DNA from: Delphinapterus leucas
Taxonomy: Eukaryota; Chordata; Mammalia; Artiodactyla; Monodontidae
Assembly: GCF_002288925.2 (NCBI RefSeq)
Contig: NW_022097999.1
Location: 13,676,654-13,740,653, forward strand
Reading direction: 5' to 3'
Length of the DNA stretch: 64,000 nt
In this document: positions 10,522 through 24,000 of the stretch, one piece after another
How positions within the stretch are numbered: the stretch's first letter is position 1
Layout: the number at the start of each line of letters is the position of its first letter
Translations under genes and position numbers: made by a program
Notes under the pieces: model-generated
Told to the model about the DNA's origin: nothing
Database searches by the model: none
The model's input: the letters and a program-made list of their open reading frames with translations, nothing else

Positions 10522-12163
10522 ACATATACACTACATAACAGAATGAGTGCCCAGTGGGAACCAGAATGATGGTCATTTCACAGAGGAATGAAGTGATAGT
10601 CCCAACCTTGTACAGCAGCCAGGGTTGGAACCCTCATCTCCCAGCCATTCCGGTCCTCCCCACCCCGCCCCTCAGCCTGAGAGCCTTGGCTGTTTCCACC
10701 TGCCACCTAGTCACGTGGAGGCTATGAAAGATCCAGCTTTCCTCTTTCGAGCAGTTTTGCTTTGCTTTAAAGGTTAATGTGGTAAATTTTACGTTACATG
10801 TATTTCACTACAATTGAAAAACTAAAATGGTTTGTCACAGGGAGGGCAGGCCAGAATTCCACTTGGCACACTGGTCAAGTTCCAGCTGTCTGCTGCTTGC
10901 CTGCTGACTGCAATCAGGAGGCTATGATGGCCTCAGGCAGGCCTGTTCTTTTTTTCTCCTCATTGCTTGTTGGGGCTGGGGAAGCCGGGCCAAAGCTGCA
11001 GGATCGAGACAATGGTTATAAACACGGGCACTGAGCTCCAGGAAGCCAGTCCGCCTGCACAACTGTGACCTTCGTCCAGGTAGCTCGAACAGAGGCACTG
11101 GCAGCCTGTCTCCCTGGCTCTGCTCAGCTCTAAGCTGGGTGACTATTTAGAACAGAAGGGCAGTGACCCAAAAAAATGACAAGACAGGGGAGCAGGAGAC
11201 GGAGAGCTGTTTACTTGGGTTGGGCTCCTGGCAGGGCCTCTGCCGAGTGACTCAAAAGCCAGTTTACCCCTGCCTTGGCAACAGTGGGTCTCTGGGGGCA
11301 GAGTGTAGTGACATGGCTTAAAAGGGTAGGATACCATCAGATGAGGGGCAATTGAACACTTTGCTTTTGGGGGACCCCTACCTGAAGGTGAGGACTCCGA
11401 CAGTCTTTCCACCATTTCTGACCCAGGAGTTGGATGCATGGTCAGGTATCATGGTCAGCGTCACATGCAGTTCACTAACAAGCAAGGGCTCCCAGGGCCC
11501 AAAGCGGCAGCAGTGGGCGGGCCCATTCTTTTCAGCCCCAGGTTTGGGTTGAATCTAGAATTTCTAACTAGTCCTCTTCTGCCCTGGGGCGTGGCTTCTG
11601 GCCTGAAGGGCATGGAAGGCAACCAAGACAGCACTTGCCTGGGTTTGTCAGTCTCCGGTCTCTAGAACCACCTCTTCCTCTGGGACACCAGCTCTACCTT
11701 CCACTCCCTCCCGCCACTGCAGGCGAAATAGGAGGAAGGAGCTGTTTGTCAGATCAGGGCAGCTAAACAAACATGCATGAGACCTGGACTTCTACTTACT
11801 TCACTCAGTCCCTTCCCTTCTGTCTGGTTTGCTCAGCCACAACCCCTCACACCAGATCAGCAAATAGCCCAGCAGTCTGGGGAGTCCCCCGCCCCCTGCT
11901 TGGCCTCTGCTGGAAACATGGCAGGGACCTGTCACTTGTCTTTCCCTCTGAGCCAAAGGCTGTTGCCCAGGGTGAGTGGTGAGCTGTGCTGCATAGGAAG
12001 GATAGAGAGCTGAAGAAAACGGCCTACCCGTTCTGAGGATTTTCCTATGGGCGTACCTCACATGCACGTCTACTTCATACATGTTATCTCACTGAATACT
12101 CTCACACAACCCTTGAAATGGAAACATTACAGCCAAGGAAAATAAGGCTCTAAGAGGTTTCCT

Positions 12164-12292
12164 GGGACTTCCCTGTTGGTCCAGTGGTTAAGACTCCGTG
12201 CTCCCAATGCAGGGGGCCTGGGTTTGATCCCTGGTCAGTGAACTAAGATCCCACGTGCTGCACAGTGCCGCCAGGAAAAAAAAAAAAAAAAA
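12164..12292 (+). mobile_element. CHR SINE, short form
   Basis: It starts GGGACTTCCCTGTTGGTCCA, has box B GGTTTGATCCC, and ends in an 18-A tail. It lies about 170 bp beyond the ATG13 cleavage site. Confidence 0.92.
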
Positions 12293-12481
12293 TTCCCGAC
12301 CAGCCCAAGGCCCCAGGACTCCAAACAGCCTGAATGGCTCTGAAACCTTGCTGTGCCTCACATGGCACCGCTCTTCCCTCCACGGAGCCTGTCGGTGACC
12401 CGGGGCTGCCCAGTGGTGGGAGGAAGTGGGCTAGGTTTTTCGACAGCTTGCAGGACAGGAGGCTATAAAGTACAGAAAAAG

Positions 12482-12487
12482 TTTATT
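12482..12487 (-). terminator. ATG13: ATG13 polyadenylation signal AATAAA
   Basis: TTTATT on the + strand, read as AATAAA on the - strand. It is the last such hexamer before the spacer, with T-rich sequence downstream. Confidence 0.65.
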
Positions 12488-13016
12488 GGAAATCCCTTGA
12501 ATACATTTTAAAGTATAGCTCAGTATTTCCAAATAAAGTAGGCTGGAGGAGCGGGAGGGGCTCTCCCACCTGGAGACATGACTGGTCCCAGCCCTGTCCC
12601 GGGGGTGCTGTGCAGGTCCGGCGAGGGCTCATACCTTTCATTGTACAGGGCTGAGGGACAAGGGCCGGCCTTGACAGTTGCTCTGCTCCTCCCAGGCTCA
12701 GCTCAAAGTCAGGGCTCAGCCTCCCTGGCCTCTCACTGATGGGGTCCTGAAGAGAGGCTGCTGCCTGCAGAGGCCAACAATTAGGAGTCAAAGAGGCAAA
12801 TGGCTAACAGGCCTTTCCATGCTTGGCCTTGGAAGAGGGCAGCGGCTGACATATTGGGACGAGGTGGGGGAGTGGGGGGCAATCAGTAACTTACCAGGGC
12901 CTTCGCCCGTCTCAGTGCTGGGGCCTGGGGGGTAAGCCTGGATTGGTTTAGCAGGCCACAGGTGTGCTCTGGCCCAGAGACAGGATGGCCAGCTGGACGC
13001 CACTACTGGAAACACT

Positions 13017-13358
13017 TTTTTTTTTCAAATTTTATTTATTTATTTATTTTTGGCTGCGTTGGGTCTCCGTTGTTGTGTGCGGGCTTTCTCTAGTTGCAGC
13101 GAGCGGGGGCTAGCTACTCTTCGTTGTGGTGCACGGGCTTCTCATTGCGGTGGCTTCTCTTCTTGTTGCAGAGCACGGACCCTAGGTGCACGGGCTTCAG
13201 TAGTTGTGGCTCGCGGGCCCTTGAGCACAGGCTCAGTAGTTGTGGTGCACGGGCTTAGCTGCTCTGCAGCATGTGGGATCTTCCCGGACCAGGGCTCGAA
13301 CCCGTGTCCCCTGCATTGGCAGGCGGATTCTTAACCACTGCGCCACCAGGGAAGCCCT
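13017..13358 (-). mobile_element. CHR SINE, long form, in the ATG13 3' UTR
   Basis: A reverse copy on the + strand, hence sense to ATG13. The near-perfect duplication GAAACACT flanks it (13009-13016 and 13360-13367). Its tail carries three overlapping AATAAA hexamers (TTTATT at 13031, 13035 and 13039). Confidence 0.9.
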
Positions 13359-14466
13359 AGAAACACTGGAGAATGTGTGCACAGGGGCAGGGCTCAGCCC
13401 AACTGAGGCAGCATCAGAGCTGACCCCAGCCCTGAGATCAGCCTTGTAGGTGAAAACAATGCCACGTGCACTTGCTAAAAAGCAATTGAGGGCCACCTGC
13501 TCTGCTGCAGAACAGCTGCTGCCAATGAATACCCGAGGTGGGCCAGAGAAGCGGGGTTGGGCCTATCAGTTAGGCGGGGAGGAACAGATGGTCAGTGGGT
13601 GAGGCTGGGCCCTTGACTTAACTCAAGTAACAACACCTGAATGCCCAGTTTTGGTTTCTCAACAAGGAACCAATCCAACTAATAAACCTCAGGGCAGTGT
13701 ACAGACCCTGGGGTTAAGGAAAGGCGGTGGCTAGGCCTAGCAGGAAAAGGCCCATAACCCAGCCCTGAGAATCAGGAACAAATGCCCCAGGAGGAGGGGC
13801 CTCTCTGGCCTTCCCCGGGGCCACAGCGCCCCTCGGGCACTACACGTGCCACAACTCTGGGGAGTCATCACATTTCGCACCCAAGACTTCCTGGGCTGCC
13901 AGAACAGAGTCAGTCTCTCTGGGGAAGCTGGGAGATTCAAAGTTCTCACCAGGAATATGTACACGTCCAAGGCAGAGTGTGATGTCAGTTCAAATGCAGC
14001 AATTCTGGGAGGTTCTGCTGCCCTCAGCCAGCCCTATTCTTGGATCCCACCATATACACATGGGAAGGGAAATCCTCAGGGCAGCAACCTAAATCCAAGG
14101 AACCTCTACAGGAGGAGGCGCTGCCCCAGGAAGAGGCCCTCCAACCTTCCCCAAGTGAAAACGTCTAACCTCAAACATGTTTTCTCTACAAAATATCTGA
14201 TTTCTCTGAAAGTAATAAATATTTACTGGGTTCTATAACCAAGGAGCAATGACAGGGGAAGGGAGAGGAAAGAGAAGAACCTTTGCTGTGACTCCAATGA
14301 CAGAATCCTAGAGAGGGAGGCTTCTGTTTCCATGTAGCTGAGCACAGGCAGCCGCCAGGGCTGCTCGGACGGGCTGGCACAGCCTTCAAGGGTGGGAATG
14401 GCTGACTTTAGGGTTCTCATCACCTTGGGCAGGAAGCCTGCCATACTGCCAAAAATACAGGCACGG

Positions 14467-14492
14467 GGCAGAGAGAGGGAGAGAGAGAGGGG
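14467..14492 (-). repeat. GA/CU-rich simple repeat
   Basis: A run of GAGA and GGGAGAG units on the + strand, CU-rich in the ATG13 transcript. It could bind polypyrimidine-tract proteins, which is inference only. Confidence 0.7.
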
Positions 14493-14977
14493 AAGAAGAT
14501 AGCAGAACTAACAGAGAAAGACCCTGAAGGAGAGCTTCCTTCCTTCCTCCTCCTAGCACTGTCTCCTTCCTCTTTCTGCCTCCACACCAGTCTCTGGGCC
14601 ACCAGCCGGAATGTCGAATGGCGCATGGCAACGGCAGGCAGGCGAGGGGCCAGCTGCTGGGCGAACCCGGGGCAGGGGCCGGTGGAGGAGCGGGACGACA
14701 GCCTTTGGGAAGCAGCTGCTGAGGGCGGTATAAGCAGAGGGCCCTGCAGAGGGAGGTCAGAGGGTGAGTCCTCTCAAATGCTACCACTGGCCTTCACCGC
14801 TGCCGTGAGTCTCCAGGAGTGCAAGAGCAGGGACTTCCGGGTCCCCACGGGGGAACCAGCCTCCCCTTCACCTGGCTTGAAGCGGGACAAGGGATGGGAG
14901 CAGCTGACGAGTGGGAGGCTCTCTGTCTCCTGGGACCACAAAAAGGGGATGCTGCTGGTACTCGAGGACACCAACTT

Positions 14978-15055
14978 TTACTGCAGGGTTTCTACAAAGG
15001 CATCAAATTCTCGGACATTCTTCTCGTGCACAGCCAGCTTCTCTGGTAGTGAGTC
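14978..15055 (-). CDS. ATG13: ATG13 last coding exon
   Basis: The exon encodes [20 protein letters not shown] and VETLQ, then TAA at 14978-14980. The acceptor is TACAG. Confidence 0.96.
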
Positions 15056-18000
15056 CTGTACCGGGAGGGGAGAGAAAAGCTGCTTATTCAGGTAGGGCCT
15101 TGAAGCCAGCTGTCACCCTGGGCTGAAGGGAGCACGGCAAAGAGTCCGGCTCAGCAGTGCTGGGTTGGAGAGCAAAGTGCGGAGCAACTGAGCAGGCACT
15201 GGCCAGTGGGCCTTTGCCCAGCAGGGGTTAGTGGGGGCTGGGGAGGTGGACAGAACAGCCTAGGGAATCTAAGCCGGCCACACACACAATGAGATGGAAA
15301 AGGACCATGCCAACAACGGGATGACACAGAGAAATTCAACGTGAAGTATCTTTGGCACTGATGAGACTGACATTAGAATAACACAGTAGGTTTAGAGCCC
15401 TACAAATTCAGAACATGTACAAATGATTTCTTCACAGCCTGCGCTGGGCAGGCATCAGAATCCCCTGGGGGCACATGAACAAGGCAGTCCCAGCCATACT
15501 CCCAAGAGATTCTGACCCGGCAGGTCTACAGTGAGGCCTAGGAATCTGCATCTTTACATCAGCTGAGAAGGGGATGGGTTAGATGGGGTTGAGAGAGAAC
15601 AATGAAAACAAAAAAACAGAACCATGAGGAGCTAAGTTTAACTGCCCTCAGGTATCAACCATTAATTAAAATTTGGTCCTAATCAGGTGGTCTGTCTCCA
15701 CTGATGAATTTGCATTTGAAGAGTTCAGCCATCACAGAAGACTTCCTGACAGGCACGAGATACTTGGTGCCACAGGACTTACAAGGCAGCCCAGACAGGC
15801 CAGATGCCCGGGCGGGTTTGGGAGGCTGGGGCAACCAGCCAGCACTGGCTGCAGCCTCACGTTGAGCCTTTGGACTCCGGTTCCTTCCAGGCAAACTTCA
15901 AATGAGAGGCCAGGGAGCCAATGGTTAAAAGCCTAAAATCAGAAGCCAGACTCTTAGGGGTCAAAGTTTGTTTTGCCAGCTCAGTGTAACCACCAGCAAG
16001 TTATTTGCTCCCAGTGTCGTTTTTCTCATCTGTAAACTGGGATAATAAGAAAACCTACCTCTTAGGGTCATTGAAGATTCATGTAAAACACTTAAAAAAT
16101 GCTTGGCACCTAGAAAGCTTCAATAAATGTTAATAATAATGACATTATTGCTGTATTATTATTACTGAGCATGCTTTCCTGATTAAAGCAAATCAAGGGC
16201 AGCTAAACCTAGATTCCTATTCCTAGAGCCACTCCTCTGATTTTGACACATGAGGTGATATACCCACCTCAAGCAGAGGGACCCTGACATCTTGTGGCAT
16301 GGGGCACCCTGAGTTTGCGGCTGTGCAGGGCACTCCTCTGCCCTTCAGAGACAGGAAATAGGAAACACCCTAAGCGGAGATGTGGTCATTACAGTCAGTA
16401 TCAGGACATCTGGCTGAACACGAGAACCAGGGAACGAGCTCTCCGAGGAAAGGGCAAGAACACCAATGCTGGGGACCTTCTGTTTCTTCTGCCCTGTACC
16501 ATTGTCATCTGCCTGGCAACCTTAACAGCGGAAGGCAAGAGCTGTTGGAGCAGCCTGGCTTAGTGGCATCAGCAAGCAGAAGACATCAGGCACCAACAAC
16601 AGGCGTGTGTGAGAAATGCCGTGACAAGAGTGCCGAGAAAAGGAGGAAATGAGCGCAAGCAAATCTGAGATAATGACCGCCAGGCACAATGCAAATCTCA
16701 AGTGTGATTCCAGGAAGGTAATGGTCTAAAAGTCTCCGTCCTGTTACAGGGAAGATGGGAGGTGTGGGCGTGGAGGAGTAACAGGAAGAAATTTCCAGGC
16801 CTGTGGAGCAGGAATGACCATCGAAGGAGGAAAGGAGGCCAGAGGATGAGGTGGGGTGGGGGAAGGGGTTTCCATACCAAGTCCTCAGCCATGGACTGTG
16901 CCCCGATATCTATGGAGAGGCTGCTCAGCTGAGGGGGGTTCTGAAATTCACGATAGAAGGTTCCCAAGTCCATCGGAAGAATGTCGTCTTTAGAAAAAGC
17001 TGGTTTCTTAAAAAACAAGACAGACTCAAGTTTAGCTTGCCTTGGACCACAGAGGAAAATCAGAGGGGGTAAGCTATCAACAACCCTCTTTCCTTCCAGT
17101 AATTAGCAAAGAAAAGGCTCCTCCAGACTTATCTTAGAGAAATCTTTACACCTTTCTCTTCTGGGCAGCTGAATTAAGCCTGGTGATGACATCCCTCTCC
17201 CCTGGTTAGGTTTTTGTCCCCTTCCTTCACACTCCTCTCCTTGGAAAAGGGCTATCCAGGGACTTCCCTGGTAGTCCAGTGGTTAAGAATCTGCCTTCCA
17301 ATGCAGGGGATGCGGGTTTGATCTCCGGTCGGGGAACTAAGATCCCACATGCCACGGGGCAGCTAAGCCCACGCCACAACTAGAGAGAAGCCCGCGTGCT
17401 GCAACGAAAGATCCCGCGTGCCACAACTAAGACCCGATGCGGCCAAAAATTAAAACATTTAAAAAAAGGGCTGGGGGCTATCCATTCATGAATAGAACCT
17501 ATGCAGTTACCACTGGAAAATCCCATTTCAAGTTGAATTTCAATCAAAGACATGGCACAAAATGCCTTACTGCTGATGGGCCTCCAAATGCCTCCCCAAG
17601 CAGGGTGTAAGGGCAGGTTCCCCGCATAAGATGCACAGCCAGCACCCATTCCCTCTGCCTATACCGACCCCTCTGATCCCTGAAGTCCTATTCAAGTGCA
17701 ACGGATGCTTCCAGGTTTATTGCCCCCGAAGCAGCAAAGGTCAAGGAAGATGACAGCAACTTACGAAGTCGATCATGACAAAGTCGTCCTGGGTATTGCC
17801 ACTGCTGCCCCCACTGGAGCCATCAGAGTGCAGGCTGCCCTGAAGAGGAGATGTAGTCTCTGGGGAATCTGGAGGATTCACCTGTTTCAGAATAAGGCAG
17901 AGGTAGGGGCTGGTTCTGGGCACTGGCTGTAAACCAAAAGCCAAGGAGCATGGCTAATGGTCTGTGGAGGAATAGTGAATGACTCGCCCAGGAAGGACGA

Positions 18001-21000
18001 CGACTACGGCACCATCTCACTGCAAACTTCAGTCAATGGTGGACTCACCATGGGATCCACATCCTCCAGTTCCAAATTCTTGGCAGCAAACATGGCAAAG
18101 GGTATGTCCAAACTGGTCAGGGTCATCTGAAGAGACATGGGAGAAAGTATTAGTGTCCCCCTTCCCCCAGTTTGCCTGCTTCCTCAGAGCCCACCAGAAG
18201 CCTGGGGGTCCAGCACGTTTGCACACCTCAGCTGACGATGCCATCCCTCAGGTTCCTGTCTTGTTGGAGACCTCTCCAACCTCCTGTGCCTCCCACTGCG
18301 TGCCCACAGCATCAACAGGGGTGAGGGCTCCCCAGGACCCTGGTAATTCAGTTTTGGAAGCTGGACCCACAGTAATTCAGTAACAACTGCTTTTCACTGG
18401 CAGAGCTGAAGAGGAACTTCCTATTTCAAGTTAGGCTGAGGCAATGACACTTCAGTGTAACGTGTCTGTACCTAATGGCGTGGTCTCCTCTCCTATGTGA
18501 TCACAGAACAACAGTTAACTTTTCTGGAGGGATGTCACAGGTTATTAACCCTCTTCACAAAAAATTCACACACACACACAATTTCGCATGCGATTTCAGT
18601 GGTTCCACAGATCCCAGGTAAGACCTCACTCTAAGGGCTCACACATTCTCAGAGTTGCAGGGGCAGAAAAATCACCTGGTTGATGGGTTTGTTGACAAAA
18701 GCCCCCACTTTCCGGACAAAGATGGTCTCCAAGACATCATGGGGGGAGGCCCGTCCCTCACTGCTGTTTGACACAGTTTCAGTATCCTCACTGGAGGAGA
18801 AAGGTAATGTTGATTCTCATTCTCAAACCATAGCAGAGCCTACTTGGTTCCCCATAAATCTACCAACTTGTGAGGCTGCAGCCTAGGGCAGGAGTTGCCC
18901 CCCACCAGCTCACACATGTGGGAAATGGCAATATGAGGTCTGGCGGCTGCCACTGTCACCCTCCCTTTTGAATTGAGAGCAGAGGACTGCATTTCCTGGA
19001 AAAGCTAAAAATTATGCATATGTTAATTGAAACTTGGTGTTACAACTGTGTAGAGCTTACATAAAATTTAATCTGTAATACCAATGCTAAGCATCAATCA
19101 CCGTGCATCTAGCAATCATACATATAGGCAAGCGGCTCTCATAAGCAGCTAATTTTAATATTAATCTAATTACAAAGCCAGCCTCAAGATTTTAGATTTT
19201 TCCTGTCCTGTTTTGTTTTGCTATCTAAAGCTCCACACCATGCTTCCTCCCTTCTCTCTGCCCCCAGGCATCCCTCTGTTCAGCAAATGTTCCAGTGACA
19301 CATTCAATTTGGCTGCTCCCACTCCCTCCCTCTAGACCGAGGCTGAGTCCTGGAAGATGGGGGACTCCAGGCAGGAGAAACAGGGGCCCATACTGTCGCT
19401 GCCAGACTAGTAGTCATAGCCCTTCAAGCAGCAGGGGATGGGAAAGCCTCAAAGCAGGGGCTCAAGATGGGGAACACTATGCAGTCCACGTGGCCTCTAG
19501 ACTCCAGCCAGCAGGGAGGACCAGCATTTAAGAACCCCCTACACAGGGTCCTCTGTCTTAAGTTACTCCCAGTCATACCCCAGGAATCAAGGCTCAGAAA
19601 ACGAGAGTGTAAAATGGCCAAGAGGATCCTCCTTTGATTCTCTGACAGGAGGAGGGATAAGAGGATGGAAGTTTGGGGAGCCAGGAATGAAAGTAATTAC
19701 TTTTCCTGATGGATGGCACAGAAAGATCTTCCCAAACAATCTCCCCCTCCTCCATCTCCACTGTGGGAATGGAAAAAAAAACCCAGGAATTTCTATTATC
19801 TGAAAGTTCGTTTAAGATGTGGTGGGGCAATCAACGTCATTATCTCTGAGACCTTCCAGTTAAGGGAGGGAAGGGCAGGTCAAGACAGGCCCAGCTTCCC
19901 ACAGAACTCCGAGTGTAATGGAAAGAGCAAGCCCAGGCTTTGCAATCCAAGGAGCTAGGCTTGTGTCTGGCCATTTTGTGAGCTAAGTGCTCTCTTAGGC
20001 AAATTGCTTAACCCTTCTGAGATCCTCTCGTCTTTTAAAAGGAGGTAACCGTGGTGATTTTTGCAGGGTGGGATTATGAGGACTTTTATTTCCACCTAAT
20101 CAATGTCTTCAAATTTTGAATTTTACAGACTGTTATCACTTCTGCAATCAGAAAAGATTTTTTTTTCTTTTTTAATTTTAGTGAGGGAAAATAGTTGTTT
20201 CTAAAGGATCTCCATGAGGCATTAACATAGTAGAAAAAGAAGATCAATCCTAACTACCACCACAGACACACTGTGACTCCCGATGTCAGGGTTATGGTTA
20301 ACGACGCCCTGTTCTGGTCTCAGAAAACACTGAGGATGCCAAGGGAGTCAATCCTGGGGTAAGAGAGAAACATCTGAAAAACACCTTCACTGGATGAGGG
20401 TGAGAAGCACCAAGCCCGATGCTTGCTGTTAGCAGCAGTGCCCAGGGAGAGCTTCCTCACGTATCAGCTGCAAAGTACGATTCTTATTGAGAATTTTAAG
20501 GATTCCACATTTTCCCCTCAAAGGCCAAGCCTGAGCCAATGCTGAAAGCTACTCTTTACTGATACCAAATAAGCACATGTATCGGGGAGGACAGGTCCCT
20601 GGCTAGTCCAAAGAGCAGCAGAGCCAAGATGTGAACTCACCTGCTGGAAGGTGTGGCAGCACAGTGGGCCCCATCAGAAGGGGTGTAGGTTGTCAGTCTC
20701 TCCTGGTCACCAGCCTGGGCACCGTGGGCAGGCTGGTTGGGAGCAAGGGGTACCCCACCTTCCTTCCCGGGAACCATTAGCTTTGGGGAAAAATGGAAAA
20801 ATACAGCGAATCATGGCCGTGTCAGGTAGAAGGGGAAACTCACGGCCTAGCATGATGGTATCTGCTTTCCAGCTTTTCCATCACCAATGCTGCCACCAAG
20901 TGGGCAGGAAAACTTGGAAATCTTTATCCTCTCTGGGGCTCAGTTAATGGAAGACATGCATGGAAATGACTACAGAGGGAAAGACAGGGAGAAAACACTT

Positions 21001-24000
21001 GGGAAACTCTTCTTTCCTTTTTTGAAGTCTAAAAGGTCCCCGCTCAGAATCATCTTAGTCCTCCAAAGCTACAGAAGAGCTTTGAACACTGGTGTCTCAA
21101 GAGGCCCTTCAAATGTGTCAGGGCAGGGGAGGCAGCATAGGAACCCCTAGTGTCCTCCCCATCTTTAAAGATACCTGGTAAGGGTGTGTGGTGTTTAAGC
21201 CGGCAGCAAACACGGCTGGACAACCCAGGTCAGCTGATCCAACGCCCAGGGCAGCAGGCTGACAGGAAAGGCGAGAGCTTGAGAGCTAAGCAAGAGAAAA
21301 ACAAAGAAGGGCAGAGGAAAGGAGGAGGAAAAAATAGGCAGTCCTAGAGTATGACTAATGATCGAGATCGGCAGAGAGGTAAGGAATGGATCCCAGCCCA
21401 CATCCTCATGGTGCGGGGGGCCTGATGTAAGGGTTAAAGACAGACCAGGCCGTTACTCTGTAAATAAGAAAGCAGACTTGTTTGCAGTGGGATTGAGATT
21501 CCCAGCTCTGCGTCTTCCAAAAGCCTCAAATGAGTTCCCTGCGCCCCCTTTTCCCAGGGGCTCAGCTAACTGTTTCAGTTTCCACCCCAGTAGATCTGTA
21601 GAGCACAAGCCTGGGCAGAACTCGGAGCCAAAGTCATCGGTTTTTCCCAGGTCGTTCTATTTTCTCCTTTGACCTTGAGGTCCCTTTGAAACAGAAGCAG
21701 TCTTCTCTAATCACACCCTCCATCACCACTGGGTTTGGGAGGGTTCCTATTTATATTGAAAAAGAAAGAAAACCATTCTTGGATGGTTTATTTGGAAAAA
21801 AAGATATAAGCAACTCCATGTATTTTTCACATCAATGGTAGGAGGAGGGGCAAATGACAAATCCTATTTTGGGCTGCTGTGCTATGGCTGTATACTGTTA
21901 AAAATCAATTACCATGCCTCAAAATAACCCATAGAAAACTTGGGGATATTTAAATAGCTATACCTTGTCCTTTATTTACAGTTTTTAAATAAAAAGATAC
22001 CGTCTGATTATATATACCCCCTTCTTCCCAGTATGGACTCACTTGATGGGAAAAGGCCAGTCCTGCCATGGGGACCCTCAGAGTGTCCGTCACCACAGGA
22101 GTAGGGGTCTGAAAATGTGCCTTTGTGACAGTAAACACACACTGTGCACAGATACACACAGAGACAGGAGAAACAAGAGAAGAAAAAAGAAAAGGGACTT
22201 GAGAAAGAAGTGAAAAAACTCTGGAAAGGGCAGTTGCAATAGAGGCTGAAATGTACAATGAAGTCAGGAGGGAAGCAGGGAGAGAGCTGCATGACTGCCT
22301 TTGGAAAAGAACCGCTTGGAAGGATGTGAAGAAGAGATGTTTATCCCTGGTGCTCTCCCTGATGAGCAGGTGGAAAACAAAGCTGAGTTGAGCTGCTATG
22401 ACTTGGCGAAATCTGAACCAAGCATTAGTCTGTCTTTAGTCAAAAGAGGGTGGAAGCTAGAGAACAGCTTCCAATAGGAAGGTCCTGAGAACAGACACAA
22501 GTTGTGCTAAGCAGGAATGAGGACACTGAGGTTAAGATGTTAGACTGAAAGCCTTTTTCTGGGGACTCAGGATCTGCGGGCTCAGGTTTAAACAGTTGAC
22601 GTTTGTTGGCTGGAACTTTAAAATGCTCAGATACCCAGCTGCAAACTTTCCTACATAATCTCAAGGAAGATGAGTTGGGGTGTGCAGGTGTAGGCATCAG
22701 GGTGTGTGTGTGCACGCTCTTACAGTCCCTGACGGTGTAGGAGAACTTCATGGAGTAAAAGCTAGGGCATTTTCAAAACTCATGATTTCAAAGCTAATTA
22801 TGGGTATGATGATAGTTTTGGGTCTTGCTGTTCCATCTTTAAGTCTCACCAATTAGCTAATTAACGCCTAGAAATGGAGGTAGGACCTTAAGTCACAGTA
22901 GCAGGTTCAGGGTCACAACTATTTCTTGGCTCAACTCTGTGCCCAAATGACACAATGATCCTTATTTTGTTGGGCGGGGGGGAACCCAGCTCATTAACAT
23001 GTATTTACTGGATTCTAGCAAAAGCTCAAATAGAAGTTGTTGAACAATTATGCAATTCCCTAGGTTAAACCAAGGAAGAAACTATTTCAATATTTACAGG
23101 AACAAGGAGACCAGATGGCATATGATATTTCTCTCTCTGTTCTACCATCAAGGTTCTAAATGAGTATTTCTGCACCAAACTGTACCAGTCTTGATTACAG
23201 GTACTCAGGGAGAAGTGACAAGGCTCACCCATGGGGTGCTCAGTATTGATGAGATCTTGACGTGATCTACTTTTAAACTGTAAGAAGACACAACTGATAC
23301 CATGAAAAATACAGACTCTCCTTACGTAGGTTAACAAACTTTTTTGCAAACATCAGGTACAGAAACTACTTAACTTCCCTTTACTTTTGGGGTCAGGTCG
23401 AATTTCCACTGTATCAGAGAAAAAGACAAACTGATTTGTTAAGGCCCAGACTCACCATGCCTCATATCTCCCAAGTTTATATACTGTTTATGAATTTATC
23501 ACGTGTAAAACAAAACTGTTTAATGAACATTAAATGACATATTCACATTCTGATGATCTTAAAAAACAATCTACACACTAATGTGCACTAGTAAGAAAGT
23601 GGGCTCTCCCCCCCTTTTTTGGTCAGGATTGTTCCATGTCAGCAAGCATACTAGAAGCTACCCCCTCCCAGAGCAATGGCGACATCCATGCCTACATATA
23701 CTAGTAGGTGGAAGGAAAAAACCATTTCCACACCCCCAAACCAAACTGTCTAGGTAACTTTACAACAAGAATCTCTTTAACTCTAAACTGGGACAACAGA
23801 AATAATAGTGATCCATGGATTTTGTAAAGTGCTTCACATACCAGTTAGCTTTTGTGCTTAACTTCTGCTTTTAAAACAAATTAGAACTATAATTTTAATC
23901 CAATACCTAACAACCCAGGATATAATACATTAAAATTTTTTCTTAATTAAGAAAACATAGAAAATAAAAATGTATGGATAGCTACTTAATTTGTTGGGTC

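Larger units (their letters stand above)
9779..12464. other. Convergent intergenic spacer ARHGAP1 / ATG13
   Basis: The two genes face each other here. The spacer holds a MIR at 10060-10200, a Tigger/MER2-like element at 10209-10521 and a short CHR SINE at 12164-12292. The stretch 10530-12160 shows no repeat or gene that I recognise. Confidence 0.7.
12465..14977 (-). other. ATG13: ATG13 3' UTR with an inserted SINE
   Basis: About 2.5 kb from the stop to a canonical AATAAA. It contains a sense-oriented CHR SINE (13017-13358) and a CU-rich tract (GA-rich on the + strand, 14467-14492). The end is inferred from the polyadenylation signal, not from transcript data. Confidence 0.65.

Noticed and set aside
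20781..21174. Possible U12-type intron in ATG13 (donor GTATCTTT)
   Set aside because: The donor differs from the U12 consensus and no TCCTTAAC-like branch site lies before the acceptor. An ordinary U2 intron fits.
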